A stretch of 64,000 nt of DNA from Robinsoniella peoriensis (GCF_000797495.1 NZ_JTGN01000001.1:69501-133500), one strand, 5' to 3'. Positions 17,979-26,625 are shown, numbered from the stretch's first letter. Translations and numbers: made by a program. The notes: generated by a model from the sequence alone, not told the origin.

Positions 17979-19253
17979 TTATCGATAGTCCATCGGCTCT
18001 TTCTTTTTCACCTCTGCATCTATCCGTCCGTCAGTTACATATATCTTAAGCCTTTCTCCCTGCTCTACCTGCGTGATACTGCTCAGGGTACTTCCTTTAT
18101 CATCTGTCGCATAAGCATATCCCTGATTCAGCTTTTCAAGGGGTGACAGGCCTTTCATCTTTTCTATATATATTCGAAACTGATGCCGCTTCTCCAAGAG
18201 GCGGTCATTCATCAGATTTTGTATTTTATCTTCTTTATCAATTAAAAACTGGCGCTTTTCCTGTAACTGGCTTTCCATTAGGCGCTTCAGTTTTTCTTCT
18301 TTTTCTGTCAATGCCCGGCGCTTTTCCTGAATCTGGTTCCGGGGACTTAAATAATTCAGCTTCAGCTGATACTTCGTAAGTCTCTCCTGATTTCTCACCA
18401 GCGACTCCTGCATTCTTCCATCCAGTCTTCTCTTATACTGCAGCAACTGTTCTTTTACGGCATATATGTCTGCCACTGCAAGCTCTGCTGCCGCAGAAGG
18501 AGTGGGCGCCCGAAGATCCGCCACATAATCTGCTATTGTAACATCGGTTTCATGTCCCACTGCCGAGATCACAGGCGTACGGCATTCAAAAATTGCACGG
18601 GCAACCTTTTCTTCATTAAATGCCCACAAATCCTCAATGGATCCGCCGCCTCTTCCTACGATAATAGTATCCACACCGCTTCTGTCCAAAGTATGGATGC
18701 CCTTAACAATACTGTCAGCTGCACCTTCCCCCTGAACCAGTGCCGGATATAAAATCAACTGGACATAAGGGTTCCTGCGGTAAGAGATATTCATAATATC
18801 ACGGATTGCAGCACCGGTTGGAGCCGTTACGATCCCAATCTTTCTGGCAAACCCCGGAATTTCCTGCTTATATTCCGCCGCAAACATACCCATTTCTTCC
18901 AGTTCTTTTTTTAATGCCTCATACTTTTCATAGAGAAGCCCTGCCCCATCCAGAATAATTTCTCTGGCATAGAGCTGATACCTCCCGTCCCGTTCATATA
19001 CACTGACGCTGCCCATGGCAATTACACGTTGTCCGTCTTTCATTGGAAACGCCAGCCCTTTTCTTGCACCTGCGAACATCACACAGGCCATTGTGCCCGT
19101 TTCATCCTTCAGAGAAAAATAGATATGCCCTGAAATGTGGTATTTACAGTTGGAAACCTCTCCTTTTACATAAATACGTGCCAGCATGAAATCCTGCGTA
19201 AACATATTTTTAATATACGCATTCACCTGGCCTACGGAATAAACATTCTGCAT
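17979..19253 (-). CDS. xseA: Exodeoxyribonuclease VII large subunit
   Basis: A 424-residue nuclease subunit. The N-terminal OB fold carries VKGEVSNCKYHISGHIYFSL, the catalytic domain IGIVTAPTGAAIRDI, GRGGGSIEDLWAFNEE and ISAVGHETDVTIADYVADLR, followed by a long coiled-coil region binding XseB. Complete. It starts 8 bases after nusB and is translationally linked to xseB. Confidence 0.96.
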   Translation of the reverse strand: MQNVYSVGQVNAYIKNMFTQDFMLARIYVKGEVSNCKYHISGHIYFSLKDETGTMACVMFAGARKGLAFPMKDGQRVIAMGSVSVYERDGRYQLYAREIILDGAGLLYEKYEALKKELEEMGMFAAEYKQEIPGFARKIGIVTAPTGAAIRDIMNISYRRNPYVQLILYPALVQGEGAADSIVKGIHTLDRSGVDTIIVGRGGGSIEDLWAFNEEKVARAIFECRTPVISAVGHETDVTIADYVADLRAPTPSAAAELAVADIYAVKEQLLQYKRRLDGRMQESLVRNQERLTKYQLKLNYLSPRNQIQEKRRALTEKEEKLKRLMESQLQEKRQFLIDKEDKIQNLMNDRLLEKRHQFRIYIEKMKGLSPLEKLNQGYAYATDDKGSTLSSITQVEQGERLKIYVTDGRIDAEVKKKEPMDYR

Positions 19254-19261
19254 TTTATCTC

Positions 19262-19660
19262 CTATAAAGCTAGTTTAGCCAAAATTCCGTTAACAAATGC
19301 AGGTGAATCATCTCCACCGAATTTCTTTGCAAGTTCAACTGCCTCGTTAATGGCAACTCCTACGGGAATTTCTTCATCAAATTTCATTTCATATACTGCA
19401 AGACGTAGTATCGTCAGGTCCACTTTACCCATACGGGTGGTTTTCCAGCCTTCCGCGATCTGATCGATTGACGCATCAATTTCCGTTTCTTTCTCCAGGA
19501 TCATTTGGTACTTTCCTTCAATATATTCCTGGTTCTTCTCTTCCACATCACCCAGATCCTCAAAGTAAATAGAAAGCTGCTGCTCCATTTCCTCTGCATC
19601 ATGAAACTCCGTAAAAAACAGTAATTTAAATATGTGTTCTCGTAATTCTCTTCTGCCCAT
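19262..19660 (-). CDS. nusB: Transcription antitermination factor NusB
   Basis: A 132-residue all-helical NusB with the N-terminal RRELREHIFKLLF and the C-terminal EIPVGVAINEAVELAKKFG then SPAFVNGILAKL motifs. It acts with NusE at boxA in rRNA antitermination. It is separated from asp23 by a terminator-like hairpin, so it may rely partly on read-through or its own promoter. Confidence 0.95.
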   Translation of the reverse strand: MGRRELREHIFKLLFFTEFHDAEEMEQQLSIYFEDLGDVEEKNQEYIEGKYQMILEKETEIDASIDQIAEGWKTTRMGKVDLTILRLAVYEMKFDEEIPVGVAINEAVELAKKFGGDDSPAFVNGILAKLAL

Positions 19661-19718
19661 TATTTTTCCTCCGGGTCTTCCTTTTTCTCGTATCTTACCA
19701 CAAATATTCTATCCATGC

Positions 19719-19748
19719 AAAAAAGGGATGTCCTGTCTCAGACATCCC
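19719..19748 (-). terminator. Intrinsic terminator or attenuator after asp23
   Basis: Minus-strand stem GGGATGTC/GACATCCC with an 8-base loop, followed by TTTTTT. It lies between asp23 and nusB. Confidence 0.75.
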
Positions 19749-19753
19749 ACTGA

Positions 19754-20140
19754 TTATTTGCGTTTTTCCATAGTCACGCCGGCAATTCTGACATTTACAT
19801 CTGCCACGGTTAGTCCTGTCATATTTTCTATGGATGCTTTTACTTTTTCCTGAACTTTCTTACTGGTTTTTACGATACTGTAACCATAATCCAGGTTCAA
19901 AGTCATATCCACATTTACAATGCCATCCAGCACCGCAACCTTTACACCCTTTGATAAATTTTTCATTCCGAGCTTTCCTACCAGCTCTTTAGTAATATTT
20001 CCTTCCATGCTGGCTACACCTTCTACTTCTGTGGCTGCCAGTCCGGCAATAATTGCTACTACTTCATCAGCAATCTGAACCTGTCCGAAACTCTCATCTG
20101 TTGGTATATTATAACCGTATTGATTATCTTCTTTACTCAT
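19754..20140 (-). CDS. Asp23/Gls24 family envelope stress protein
   Basis: A 128-residue Asp23-family protein: GQVQIADEVVAIIAGLAATE, then GVKVAVLDGIVNVDMTLNLD, and a C-terminal GLTVADVNVRIAGV. Members associate with the membrane and cell envelope; in Clostridia this copy sits before nusB. GTAGGAGG lies upstream and a sigma-A promoter at 20183-20210. It has no signal peptide or membrane segment of its own. Confidence 0.92.
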   Translation of the reverse strand: MSKEDNQYGYNIPTDESFGQVQIADEVVAIIAGLAATEVEGVASMEGNITKELVGKLGMKNLSKGVKVAVLDGIVNVDMTLNLDYGYSIVKTSKKVQEKVKASIENMTGLTVADVNVRIAGVTMEKRK

Positions 20141-20182
20141 AATAACAACCTCCTACTCACGTTGTTCTATTACACTATGTTT

Positions 20183-20210
20183 ATTATACCAAATTTTCTG
20201 ATTTTTGCAA
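20183..20210 (-). promoter_or_regulatory. Sigma-A promoter of asp23 and the downstream cluster
   Basis: Minus strand TTGCAA (20210-20205), 16-base spacer, TATAAT (20188-20183). Confidence 0.65.
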
Positions 20211-20293
20211 ATGAAAATATTTTGCAGTTCTACTTGCCTATTTTCTCCTTTTCGCCTAAAATATAACCATACATATATGAGGAGGTACTATTC

Positions 20294-20893
20294 ATGAAGA
20301 AAAAAGGACTATTAATTTTAATATTGACTTGTTTATCTCTTGGTATAACTGCATGCCAGAGGGATTCTTCCGGAGACACAGAAAAAACAACAGCTAAAAC
20401 TGAAACCACAAAAAAGACTACTGCAAAAGAAACCCAGAAAAGCAGTAATACTTCTAAAAACAAAAAAAATACACCGATATTAAAAGGAGAAACAACCGCA
20501 CCGGAAACAGAGCCTGTCACCACACCGCAGACTACTCCCGAGACAACGCCTCAGACAACGGAAGCTGTGACTCAGGAAGCAACTACCGAAACACAATCCC
20601 AGACAAGTTCTGCTAATACCACAGAATCATCCGTAAGCATCCCAACCGATGCGGATGCCCAGTGCCAGTACTGCGGCGAGTGGTTCTCCACCATACAGGA
20701 TGAAAGCGGTACAAGCCCTTATGGCCGCCATGTGGCCCAGGAAGGCAATAATTATGACATCACGGAAAACCAGCAGGATAGCACTGCACAGTGCCCATAT
20801 TGCGGCGGTTGGTTTTCTACGGTTCCCCAGGGAGATGCCTGGAGTGCATTTGATTCCCATGTTCTTGAGGAAAAGCAGTCACAGGAGTATTAA
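20294..20893 (+). CDS. Thr-rich lipoprotein with two CxxC-x18-H motifs
   Basis: A 199-residue predicted lipoprotein. The signal sequence ends in the lipobox LGITAC (Cys21). Residues 25-115 are low-complexity Thr/Glu/Pro/Lys, a wall-spanning linker. The C-terminus has two related units, CQYCGEWFSTIQ with His146 and CPYCGGWFSTVP with His189; in both the spacing is Cys-x2-Cys-x18-His (C124/C127/H146, C167/C170/H189). They look like zinc-binding or redox-active repeats on the outside of the membrane. I do not recognise a named family. GAGGAGG precedes the ATG. It is transcribed away from asp23 and followed by repeats and a terminator. Confidence 0.75.
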   Translation: MKKKGLLILILTCLSLGITACQRDSSGDTEKTTAKTETTKKTTAKETQKSSNTSKNKKNTPILKGETTAPETEPVTTPQTTPETTPQTTEAVTQEATTETQSQTSSANTTESSVSIPTDADAQCQYCGEWFSTIQDESGTSPYGRHVAQEGNNYDITENQQDSTAQCPYCGGWFSTVPQGDAWSAFDSHVLEEKQSQEY

Positions 20894-20987
20894 AAATCTG
20901 TGCCCGTCCAGCTTCGGGGATAGAAAATTTTTCATAACAGACCAGGTACGGCCGGACAGAAATTTAACTTCTGCCTAGCAGGAGCAC

Positions 20988-21151
20988 TAGAGCGTGTTTG
21001 AAAATTCATTCCTGCCATCTGCACGCCCCACTTTGCGGCATATTTGCCCCGAATTCAGGTTACGTAGCCCGCTACGCGCCCTTCATCCGGGACAAATCTC
21101 CCACAAACTGTGACGCACAGCTGCCAGAAAGCAATTTTAAAACACGCTCTA
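20988..21151. repeat. 164-bp imperfect palindrome (MITE/REP-like element)
   Basis: The ends TAGAGCGTGTTTGAAAATT (20988-21006) and its inverse at 21133-21151 match in 18 of 19 positions. Inner parts also pair: TTTGCCCCG... near 21043 with ...CGGGACAAA near 21096, and a central GTAGC/GCTAC hairpin. It has no ORF. Shorter derivatives with the same ends occur at 26163-26226 and 35593-35620. It looks like a non-autonomous mobile element or a structured-RNA repeat. Confidence 0.75.
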
Positions 21152-21192
21152 GAGCCTCCCGACGTAAACGCCGGGAGGCTCTAGTATTTTTA
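21149..21192 (+). terminator. Hairpin with T tract between lipoprotein gene and prfC
   Basis: Arms CTAGAGCCTCCCG (21149-21161) and CGGGAGGCTCTAG (21172-21184), then TATTTTTAC. It works rightward for the lipoprotein gene and perhaps also leftward for prfC. It is related to the hairpin at 22883-22920. Confidence 0.75.
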
Positions 21193-21193
21193 C

Positions 21194-22786
21194 TTAGGAT
21201 CTTCCGAATTCTGAGAGCACAAGCCCTTCATTTCTCTCCTGGGTCATTCGGATACTCCAGGAATTTACCCAGATAAGCAGTGGATTACCTTTCAGGTCTT
21301 TGATCTTCTTCATATCAGAAGTGCCAATCAGTTTCGTCATATCATAATCTTTATTCTCGATCCAGCGGATATGTTCGTAAGGCAGAGTTTCCATACGGAT
21401 TTCCACATTGTACTCATTTTCCAGACGGTATTTTAATACTTCAAATTGCAGGACACCTACTACCCCCACAATGATCTCTTCCATACCGGTGTTAAATTCC
21501 TGAAAGATCTGAATCGCACCTTCCTGGGCAATCTGATTGATTCCCTTCACAAACTGCTTTCTCTTCATGGTATCCACCTGGCGTACCCGTGCAAAATGCT
21601 CCGGCGCAAAGGTAGGGATTCCTTCATATGCAAATTTTTTCCCCGGCATACAGATGGTATCTCCGATTGAAAAAATACCCGGGTCAAATACGCCGATGAT
21701 ATCTCCTGCATATGCTTCATCCACAATGTGGCGTTCCTGTGCCATCATCTGCTGTGGCTGGGAAAGGCGCAGCTTTTTCTCACCCTGCACATGATAAACT
21801 TCCATACCCGCATCGAATTTACCGGAACAGATACGCATAAATGCAATCCTGTCCCGATGTGCCTTATTCATATTCGCCTGAATTTTAAACACAAATGCTG
21901 AAAAATCTTCCGACATCGGATTTACTTCTCCAATGTCTGCATTTCTGGGAAGGGGAGAACTTGTCATCTTTAAAAAGTGCTTTAAAAAAATCTCAACTCC
22001 AAAATTCGTCAAAGCAGATCCAAAGAATACCGGGGATAATTCGCCCTTGCTTACCAGATCCTGATCAAACTCAGCACTGGCTCCATCCAAAAGCTCTACT
22101 TCCTCCAGAAGCTGTTCTTTATTTTCCGTACCAATAAAGGCTTCCAACTGGGGATCATCCAGATCGTATTCTCTGGTTTCTCCTTCTTTTGTTCCCTTCT
22201 CTGTATCTGTAAACGTGGTTACTTTATGGCTTGTACGCTCGTAAACACCCTTGAAGTTTTTACCGGAACCAATCGGCCAGTTTACCGGGCAGGTTGCAAT
22301 TCCCAGTTCCTTTTCAATGTCATCTAATAATTCAAATGTATCGTTTGCATCTCTGTCCATCTTGTTGATAAATGTAAAGATGGGGATATGACGCATCACA
22401 CATACTTTAAAAAGCTTTCTGGTCTGTGCCTCCACACCTTTGGAAGCATCGATTACCATAACTGCGGAATCCGCCGCCATCAGTGTACGATAGGTATCTT
22501 CCGAGAAATCCTGATGTCCCGGTGTATCCAGAATATTGATACAGAAACCGCCGTAATTAAACTGCAGTACAGAGGAAGTTACCGAAATACCCCTTTCCTT
22601 TTCTATTTCCATCCAGTCTGACACCGCATGTCTGGAAGTCGCTTTTCCTTTTACGGAACCGGCTAAATTAATTGCTCCTCCATAAAGCAGGAACTTTTCC
22701 GTCAATGTAGTCTTACCAGCATCCGGATGTGAAATGATGGCAAAGGTTCTTCTTTTCTTTATTTCATTTGTTATATTGTTACCCAC
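21194..22786 (-). CDS. prfC: Peptide chain release factor 3
   Basis: A 530-residue translational GTPase that recycles RF1/RF2. G1 is SHPDAGKTT, the switch region EKERGISVTSSV, G3 DTPGHQDFSEDT and G4 NKMDRD; domains II and III follow with QFVKGINQIAQEGAIQIFQE. The start is GTG at 22786 with GGAGG seven bases upstream; a longer frame to 22816 would begin before the ribosome site. It is monocistronic and bracketed by two related hairpins. The RF3-type insert after G4 separates it from EF-G. Confidence 0.95.
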   Translation of the reverse strand: MGNNITNEIKKRRTFAIISHPDAGKTTLTEKFLLYGGAINLAGSVKGKATSRHAVSDWMEIEKERGISVTSSVLQFNYGGFCINILDTPGHQDFSEDTYRTLMAADSAVMVIDASKGVEAQTRKLFKVCVMRHIPIFTFINKMDRDANDTFELLDDIEKELGIATCPVNWPIGSGKNFKGVYERTSHKVTTFTDTEKGTKEGETREYDLDDPQLEAFIGTENKEQLLEEVELLDGASAEFDQDLVSKGELSPVFFGSALTNFGVEIFLKHFLKMTSSPLPRNADIGEVNPMSEDFSAFVFKIQANMNKAHRDRIAFMRICSGKFDAGMEVYHVQGEKKLRLSQPQQMMAQERHIVDEAYAGDIIGVFDPGIFSIGDTICMPGKKFAYEGIPTFAPEHFARVRQVDTMKRKQFVKGINQIAQEGAIQIFQEFNTGMEEIIVGVVGVLQFEVLKYRLENEYNVEIRMETLPYEHIRWIENKDYDMTKLIGTSDMKKIKDLKGNPLLIWVNSWSIRMTQERNEGLVLSEFGRS

Positions 22787-22882
22787 GGTAATTCCTCCAT
22801 ATATATCTATTTTCACTGATCGTGTCTGAAAATTGCTCGTATCAGGATGTGCTTTCCAATTTGAGGCAGTTTTTGACAGCCA

Positions 22883-22920
22883 CTAGTGCATCCCGGCGTA
22901 AATACGTCGGGATGCACTAG
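22883..22920. terminator. 18-bp hairpin upstream of prfC
   Basis: Arms CTAGTGCATCCCGGCGTA and TACGTCGGGATGCACTAG, one G-U wobble. Arm sequence is homologous to the hairpin at 21149-21184. It lacks a clear U tract, so termination is doubtful and a repeat element is equally likely. Confidence 0.55.
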
Positions 22921-22953
22921 CTATTTTAACAAGGTTCTTGTCAACTGTCAATC

Positions 22954-22986
22954 AGGGAAGACAGACTTTTTTCAGTCTGGCTCCCC
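22954..22986 (-). terminator. Hairpin after spoIIIAH
   Basis: Minus-strand GGGAGCCAGACT pairs with AGTCTGTCTTCCC across a GAAAAA loop (one bulge), just past the spoIIIAH stop. No long U tract follows, so it is only a probable operon end. Confidence 0.5.
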
Positions 22987-22997
22987 TTGATAATACA

Positions 22998-23816
22998 CTA
23001 TTCACTCTGCGTCATAGGTGTAATTACAATATTTTCTCCGGCGATGTTTGTTTTACGTTTTACAATATCTTCGATCTGGGCTCTCTGAGAATCAGAGATT
23101 TCTGCCATACCGATAACAACATCTGCTTTATCATCTGTAATGCTGACAACGGAATTCTTAAATCCTTTTGCTTCCAGCATCAGTTCTGCTGCTGCTTCAC
23201 GTTCTGTGATATCCGTCATAGCTGTCATATCATCAATTGCATTTTGTTTCTGGTCCTGGCTGATGCTTTCGTTGTTTATAACGCCAAGAAGAGTTTCTTT
23301 ATTTTTAGCACGAACCTGTTCTCTGGACAGTTTGGCCTCTGCAGCAAATCCGGAACTGGTAGCTGAACTTGTAAGAACTGCTTCCCCTGGTGTATCGCTG
23401 ATTTCGCCTTCTGCTGTTTCAATGCTGGCATCTGATGAAGCCGTGTCGGCCGATGCAGTGTCTTCTGATGAGAGATCAGCTGAAGCGGTATTGGAATCAG
23501 ATGTATCTGCCAAAGCCGTTCCATCCGTAGAAATGTCTGCGGATGCACTCTCAGTTCCCGTTGTAATGTCTGCAGATGCACTGTCGCTTGATACGTCTTC
23601 CAAATCCTGATCCAGGCTTGGAATGTCCACTAATGCACTCTCATTTTTCATCTCACTTTCCGTTTCCTTCTGGCTTACTACCCCATTTTTATCAAGTGCA
23701 GATTGTGTGGCATCCTTGCCAAGCTTATTTCCCGAGTAGTTTAAGTACCCTGCAACTGCAATCATGACTGCAAGTGCCGTAATAATAATTTGATTCTTCT
23801 TAAAAATATGTTTCAC
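22998..23816 (-). CDS. spoIIIAH: Stage III sporulation protein AH
   Basis: A 272-residue mother-cell membrane protein that binds forespore SpoIIQ and forms the outer part of the feeding-tube channel. A single N-terminal membrane segment (IIITALAVMIAVAGYL) is followed by a low-complexity Ala/Ser/Asp/Thr linker (about residues 70-150) with repeated ASADxS units, then the conserved ring-building YscJ/FliF-like domain, including QKQNAIDDMTAMTDI and DKADVVIGMAEISDSQRAQI. Last gene of the spoIIIA operon. The linker is longer than in B. subtilis (218 residues in total there). Confidence 0.93.
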   Translation of the reverse strand: MKHIFKKNQIIITALAVMIAVAGYLNYSGNKLGKDATQSALDKNGVVSQKETESEMKNESALVDIPSLDQDLEDVSSDSASADITTGTESASADISTDGTALADTSDSNTASADLSSEDTASADTASSDASIETAEGEISDTPGEAVLTSSATSSGFAAEAKLSREQVRAKNKETLLGVINNESISQDQKQNAIDDMTAMTDITEREAAAELMLEAKGFKNSVVSITDDKADVVIGMAEISDSQRAQIEDIVKRKTNIAGENIVITPMTQSE

Positions 23817-23829
23817 ACTTTCCCCCTCC

Positions 23830-24408
23830 TTAATTCATCTTCATTACTTTGATTTTATGCGCGTCGATATCAAATAATGACATAACTGCCTCAGTAATAT
23901 TATTAACTGTCACCGGATCACCTCCGCCCTCTGCCACGATCAGTACTCCCGCAATTTCCGGTTCCAATTCTTTTACTACATATGGAACCTGGTTTCCATT
24001 TTCGTCTTTTTCATAGACAGTTTCTTCCCCCGTTACATTTTCCATAGTGGAACGGATTCCCCCTTCACTGTCCTTCTCTTCCGTATTTTTATCTGTTACC
24101 GGCGAGTCTTTTTCCACAATTTTCTCTTTTGAAGATTTCTGCGTAAGCATTACCTCTACTTTACCCACCCCTTCCACCTTGCTCAGTGTCTGTACAAGCC
24201 GCCCTTGCAGAACATCCAGATCATCTTTCTTTGTGGTATTTGTAAGTCCTGACGTATTTTCAGTAGTCGGAACGGACGGCGTACTATTTTTATCCTGTGT
24301 TGGAATTGCAATAACCAGAAGCAGCACCCCCGCCAGCAGGGCAATCAGAAGATGGTCTTTATTCATATGTTTTAATTTTTCAATAATCGGCCCTAATCCT
24401 TTTCCCAT
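23830..24408 (-). CDS. spoIIIAG: Stage III sporulation protein AG
   Basis: A 192-residue protein with one N-terminal membrane segment (LLIALLAGVLLLVIAIP) and a periplasm-like domain containing VEGVGKVEVMLTQ and EPEIAGVLIVAEGGGDPVT, the ring-forming SpoIIIAG fold. It makes a large ring in the intermembrane space between mother cell and forespore. It lies 13 bases before spoIIIAH and 5 bases after spoIIIAF. Confidence 0.94.
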   Translation of the reverse strand: MGKGLGPIIEKLKHMNKDHLLIALLAGVLLLVIAIPTQDKNSTPSVPTTENTSGLTNTTKKDDLDVLQGRLVQTLSKVEGVGKVEVMLTQKSSKEKIVEKDSPVTDKNTEEKDSEGGIRSTMENVTGEETVYEKDENGNQVPYVVKELEPEIAGVLIVAEGGGDPVTVNNITEAVMSLFDIDAHKIKVMKMN

Positions 24409-24413
24409 GTGAA

Positions 24414-24977
24414 CTACTCCCGTACATCAATATTTATATGTCCAACCGGTATCTGATATACTTCCTCAATCTCTTTTTTTATACTTTTCACAGCTTCATT
24501 CTCCTTTCCATCCCCTTTTGCTGCCTGTCCCACGTGAATATCAATTTTTGTATTCTTTTTGGAAATCACCAGATCGGCAGATTCAATACCGACGATACTT
24601 TCTCCATCCTTCTGATATTCCAGCGAAGTAGAAACCGGATAATACTCATGTTGGATCACGATCTGTTCGACCTGCCTCTTTATTTCTGTTGAAAAAGCCT
24701 GTTCGATCTTATCTGATTTTAAACCCTCCAGTCCCTCTTTTGCTGTCTTTACATTATCCAGTTCCTCCTTAAGCCCCTCAATGCGCAGTGCCTGGTCAAA
24801 AGATTCCGACATATTTGTAAGGTTAGCAAGTGGTGCCATAACCAGTATTACCAGCAGGATGCCGCCAATGAACCGTACATACCGTTTAAAGCCTTCATTT
24901 GGCACAATATGAAGGATCACATTAAAGACACAGAGATAGCAGGCAATATTGCGCACCCAGGTATAAATCCCGGACAT
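24414..24977 (-). CDS. spoIIIAF: Stage III sporulation protein AF
   Basis: A 187-residue protein with two N-terminal membrane segments (IACYLCVFNVILHIV and GGILLVILVMAPL) and a soluble C-terminal domain ending HINIDVRE, as in SpoIIIAF. Part of the channel complex. Spacing of about 21 bases from spoIIIAE and a ribosome site at its start support operon membership. Confidence 0.93.
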   Translation of the reverse strand: MSGIYTWVRNIACYLCVFNVILHIVPNEGFKRYVRFIGGILLVILVMAPLANLTNMSESFDQALRIEGLKEELDNVKTAKEGLEGLKSDKIEQAFSTEIKRQVEQIVIQHEYYPVSTSLEYQKDGESIVGIESADLVISKKNTKIDIHVGQAAKGDGKENEAVKSIKKEIEEVYQIPVGHINIDVRE

Positions 24978-24998
24978 TCCTTCACCTCCCTATAAACG

Positions 24999-26150
24999 CT
25001 ACAATCCCCGAATGGACGCAGTTACCATTGCCAGCGTAATTAAGAATAACGCCCCGGCAGTAAACAGGATTCTCACAAGAAGTGCCGCCCCATCTCCTAT
25101 ACTGGCAATACAGTCAATCATCCGCTTGTCCGAAATAGGCTGTATCACTGCACTTAACAGCTTGTACATAAAGGTACCTATCACCAGCTTGACTAAGGGC
25201 ATCAGGCAGATTATCAATACTGCAATCAGTCCTGCAACACCTACAGCATTTTTGACCAGCACTGCTGACCCCACCACCACCTCAGAAACTGCATTGAACA
25301 CATTTCCGATAACAGGAATTGCCCCGGAAGTTTTATGCAAAAGGGTATTTTTAAGAGAATCCACTGCCGGCATGATCAGACACTGTACTGTCTGTATCCC
25401 AATCACAGCTCCCAAAAGCGTTTTTAATACCCAGGAAATCATTAAATTTAATAATTCTGCCATTTTTGATAAATACTCTTCTTTTGCCAGATGATTTAAT
25501 AAAAGGAAAAGCACATACAGATTTACTCCCGGCAGCAGCAGATATTTTAAAACCCACTGAATCACAGTAATCAGAATCAGCGTCAATTCATAAAATCCAG
25601 CTGCAGTTATGGAACCAGCTGCAAAAGTGGCTGCTACAAAATAAGCGGGGAGCAGTACCTTCATGAAATTCAGAACCTGTCCCAGTGTGTCCATTGTCAA
25701 TTGGCTCATATCCCAAAATGCCTTAATCAAAACCGTGAACAGCAGAAGATACATCATATAAAAGCTAATATCCGCTATCTGGCTTTTTTCAAATACCCCG
25801 GTAAAATTTGTAAAAATAGCTGCCGCTATAGCGATCATTATGATATGCATCATAGTTGATTTATACTGATTTAACTCTGCAAAAAATGCTTCTTTTACAA
25901 TTTGCAGGATACTGGACGGCGTCATGGGCATTTCCCCTTTTATCAGCTTCCCAAGTGCATCCTTAAAATCAAATTTTGTATCCCCCAGTATGTTGTCCAG
26001 CGTAGATTCAATTTCATTTAAATCCAGCTCGTCCAAATAGGACTCCTGCAATTCCTCTTCTTTCGCTTCTGCTTGTACCACCATGGATGTCCCAAGGAAG
26101 AGGAGGCCGATTAAGGTCAGGACAAACCAGAATTTTTTCATCACCCCCAT
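24999..26150 (-). CDS. spoIIIAE: Stage III sporulation protein AE
   Basis: A 383-residue polytopic membrane protein with an N-terminal signal-like segment, an acidic soluble region (residues 30-90) and about seven or eight membrane segments, including GAIPVIGNVFNAVSEVVVGS, the most conserved part of SpoIIIAE. It is thought to form the inner membrane part of the mother-cell channel. ATG at 26150 follows GGAGG closely; ATG four codons later is the alternative. A 64-bp repeat separates it from spoIIIAD. Confidence 0.94.
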   Translation of the reverse strand: MGVMKKFWFVLTLIGLLFLGTSMVVQAEAKEEELQESYLDELDLNEIESTLDNILGDTKFDFKDALGKLIKGEMPMTPSSILQIVKEAFFAELNQYKSTMMHIIMIAIAAAIFTNFTGVFEKSQIADISFYMMYLLLFTVLIKAFWDMSQLTMDTLGQVLNFMKVLLPAYFVAATFAAGSITAAGFYELTLILITVIQWVLKYLLLPGVNLYVLFLLLNHLAKEEYLSKMAELLNLMISWVLKTLLGAVIGIQTVQCLIMPAVDSLKNTLLHKTSGAIPVIGNVFNAVSEVVVGSAVLVKNAVGVAGLIAVLIICLMPLVKLVIGTFMYKLLSAVIQPISDKRMIDCIASIGDGAALLVRILFTAGALFLITLAMVTASIRGL

Positions 26151-26162
26151 ACTCCTCCTTCC

Positions 26163-26226
26163 AGAGCGTGTTTGGAAATTGCTTTCTGACAGGTGAGTGC
26201 AGAAATAAATTTACAAACAGGCTCTA
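26163..26226. repeat. Short copy of the TAGAGC repeat inside the spoIIIA operon
   Basis: The ends AGAGCGTGTTTGGAAATT (from 26163) and its inverse ending at 26226 match in 16 of 18 positions; the interior GCTTTCTGACAG resembles the flank of the 164-bp element. It occupies the whole gap between spoIIIAD and spoIIIAE, and its terminal TAG is the spoIIIAD stop codon. Confidence 0.7.
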
Positions 26227-26610
26227 ACTCATAAAATCATGAATCGTGTCTAAAAGCGCCATTAACACCGGAGCACTTACCACAAAAATGGAGATCTTTC
26301 CAAAGATTTCAATTTGCCCGGCAATTGCCGAGTATCCGGCATCTTTGCAGACATTTGAGGAAAAATCAGCGATATAGGTAATGCCGATTATTTTAAGTAA
26401 GATACTCAGGTAAGAATCTTTCAATGCAATATAATTTTTCAACGTCTCCAGGGTCTGGGTCAAAAAGGTTAGTTTTTCAATTGCATAGAAAAATATTAAT
26501 ATGCATGTTGCCATACTGATAAATACGGCAAACTGGGGCTTTACATCTTTGATAAACAGAGCTGTCAGAATTCCTGCTATCCCAAGAATTCCTATTTTCA
26601 TCATATCCAT
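26224..26610 (-). CDS. spoIIIAD: Stage III sporulation protein AD
   Basis: A 128-residue protein with four predicted membrane helices; GITYIADFSSNVCKDAGYSAIAGQ is split here as GITYIADFSSNVCKDAG and YSAIAGQIEIFGKI, the conserved SpoIIIAD stretch. It forms a membrane pair with SpoIIIAC. The stop codon TAG is contributed by the inserted repeat. An alternative ATG lies at residue 4. Confidence 0.93.
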   Translation of the reverse strand: MDMMKIGILGIAGILTALFIKDVKPQFAVFISMATCILIFFYAIEKLTFLTQTLETLKNYIALKDSYLSILLKIIGITYIADFSSNVCKDAGYSAIAGQIEIFGKISIFVVSAPVLMALLDTIHDFMS

Positions 26611-26625
26611 TACCGATGCACCCCC

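Noticed and set aside
20988-21151. CRISPR or tRNA-like element
   Set aside because: It is one imperfect palindrome with inverted ends, without direct repeats, spacers or a cloverleaf.
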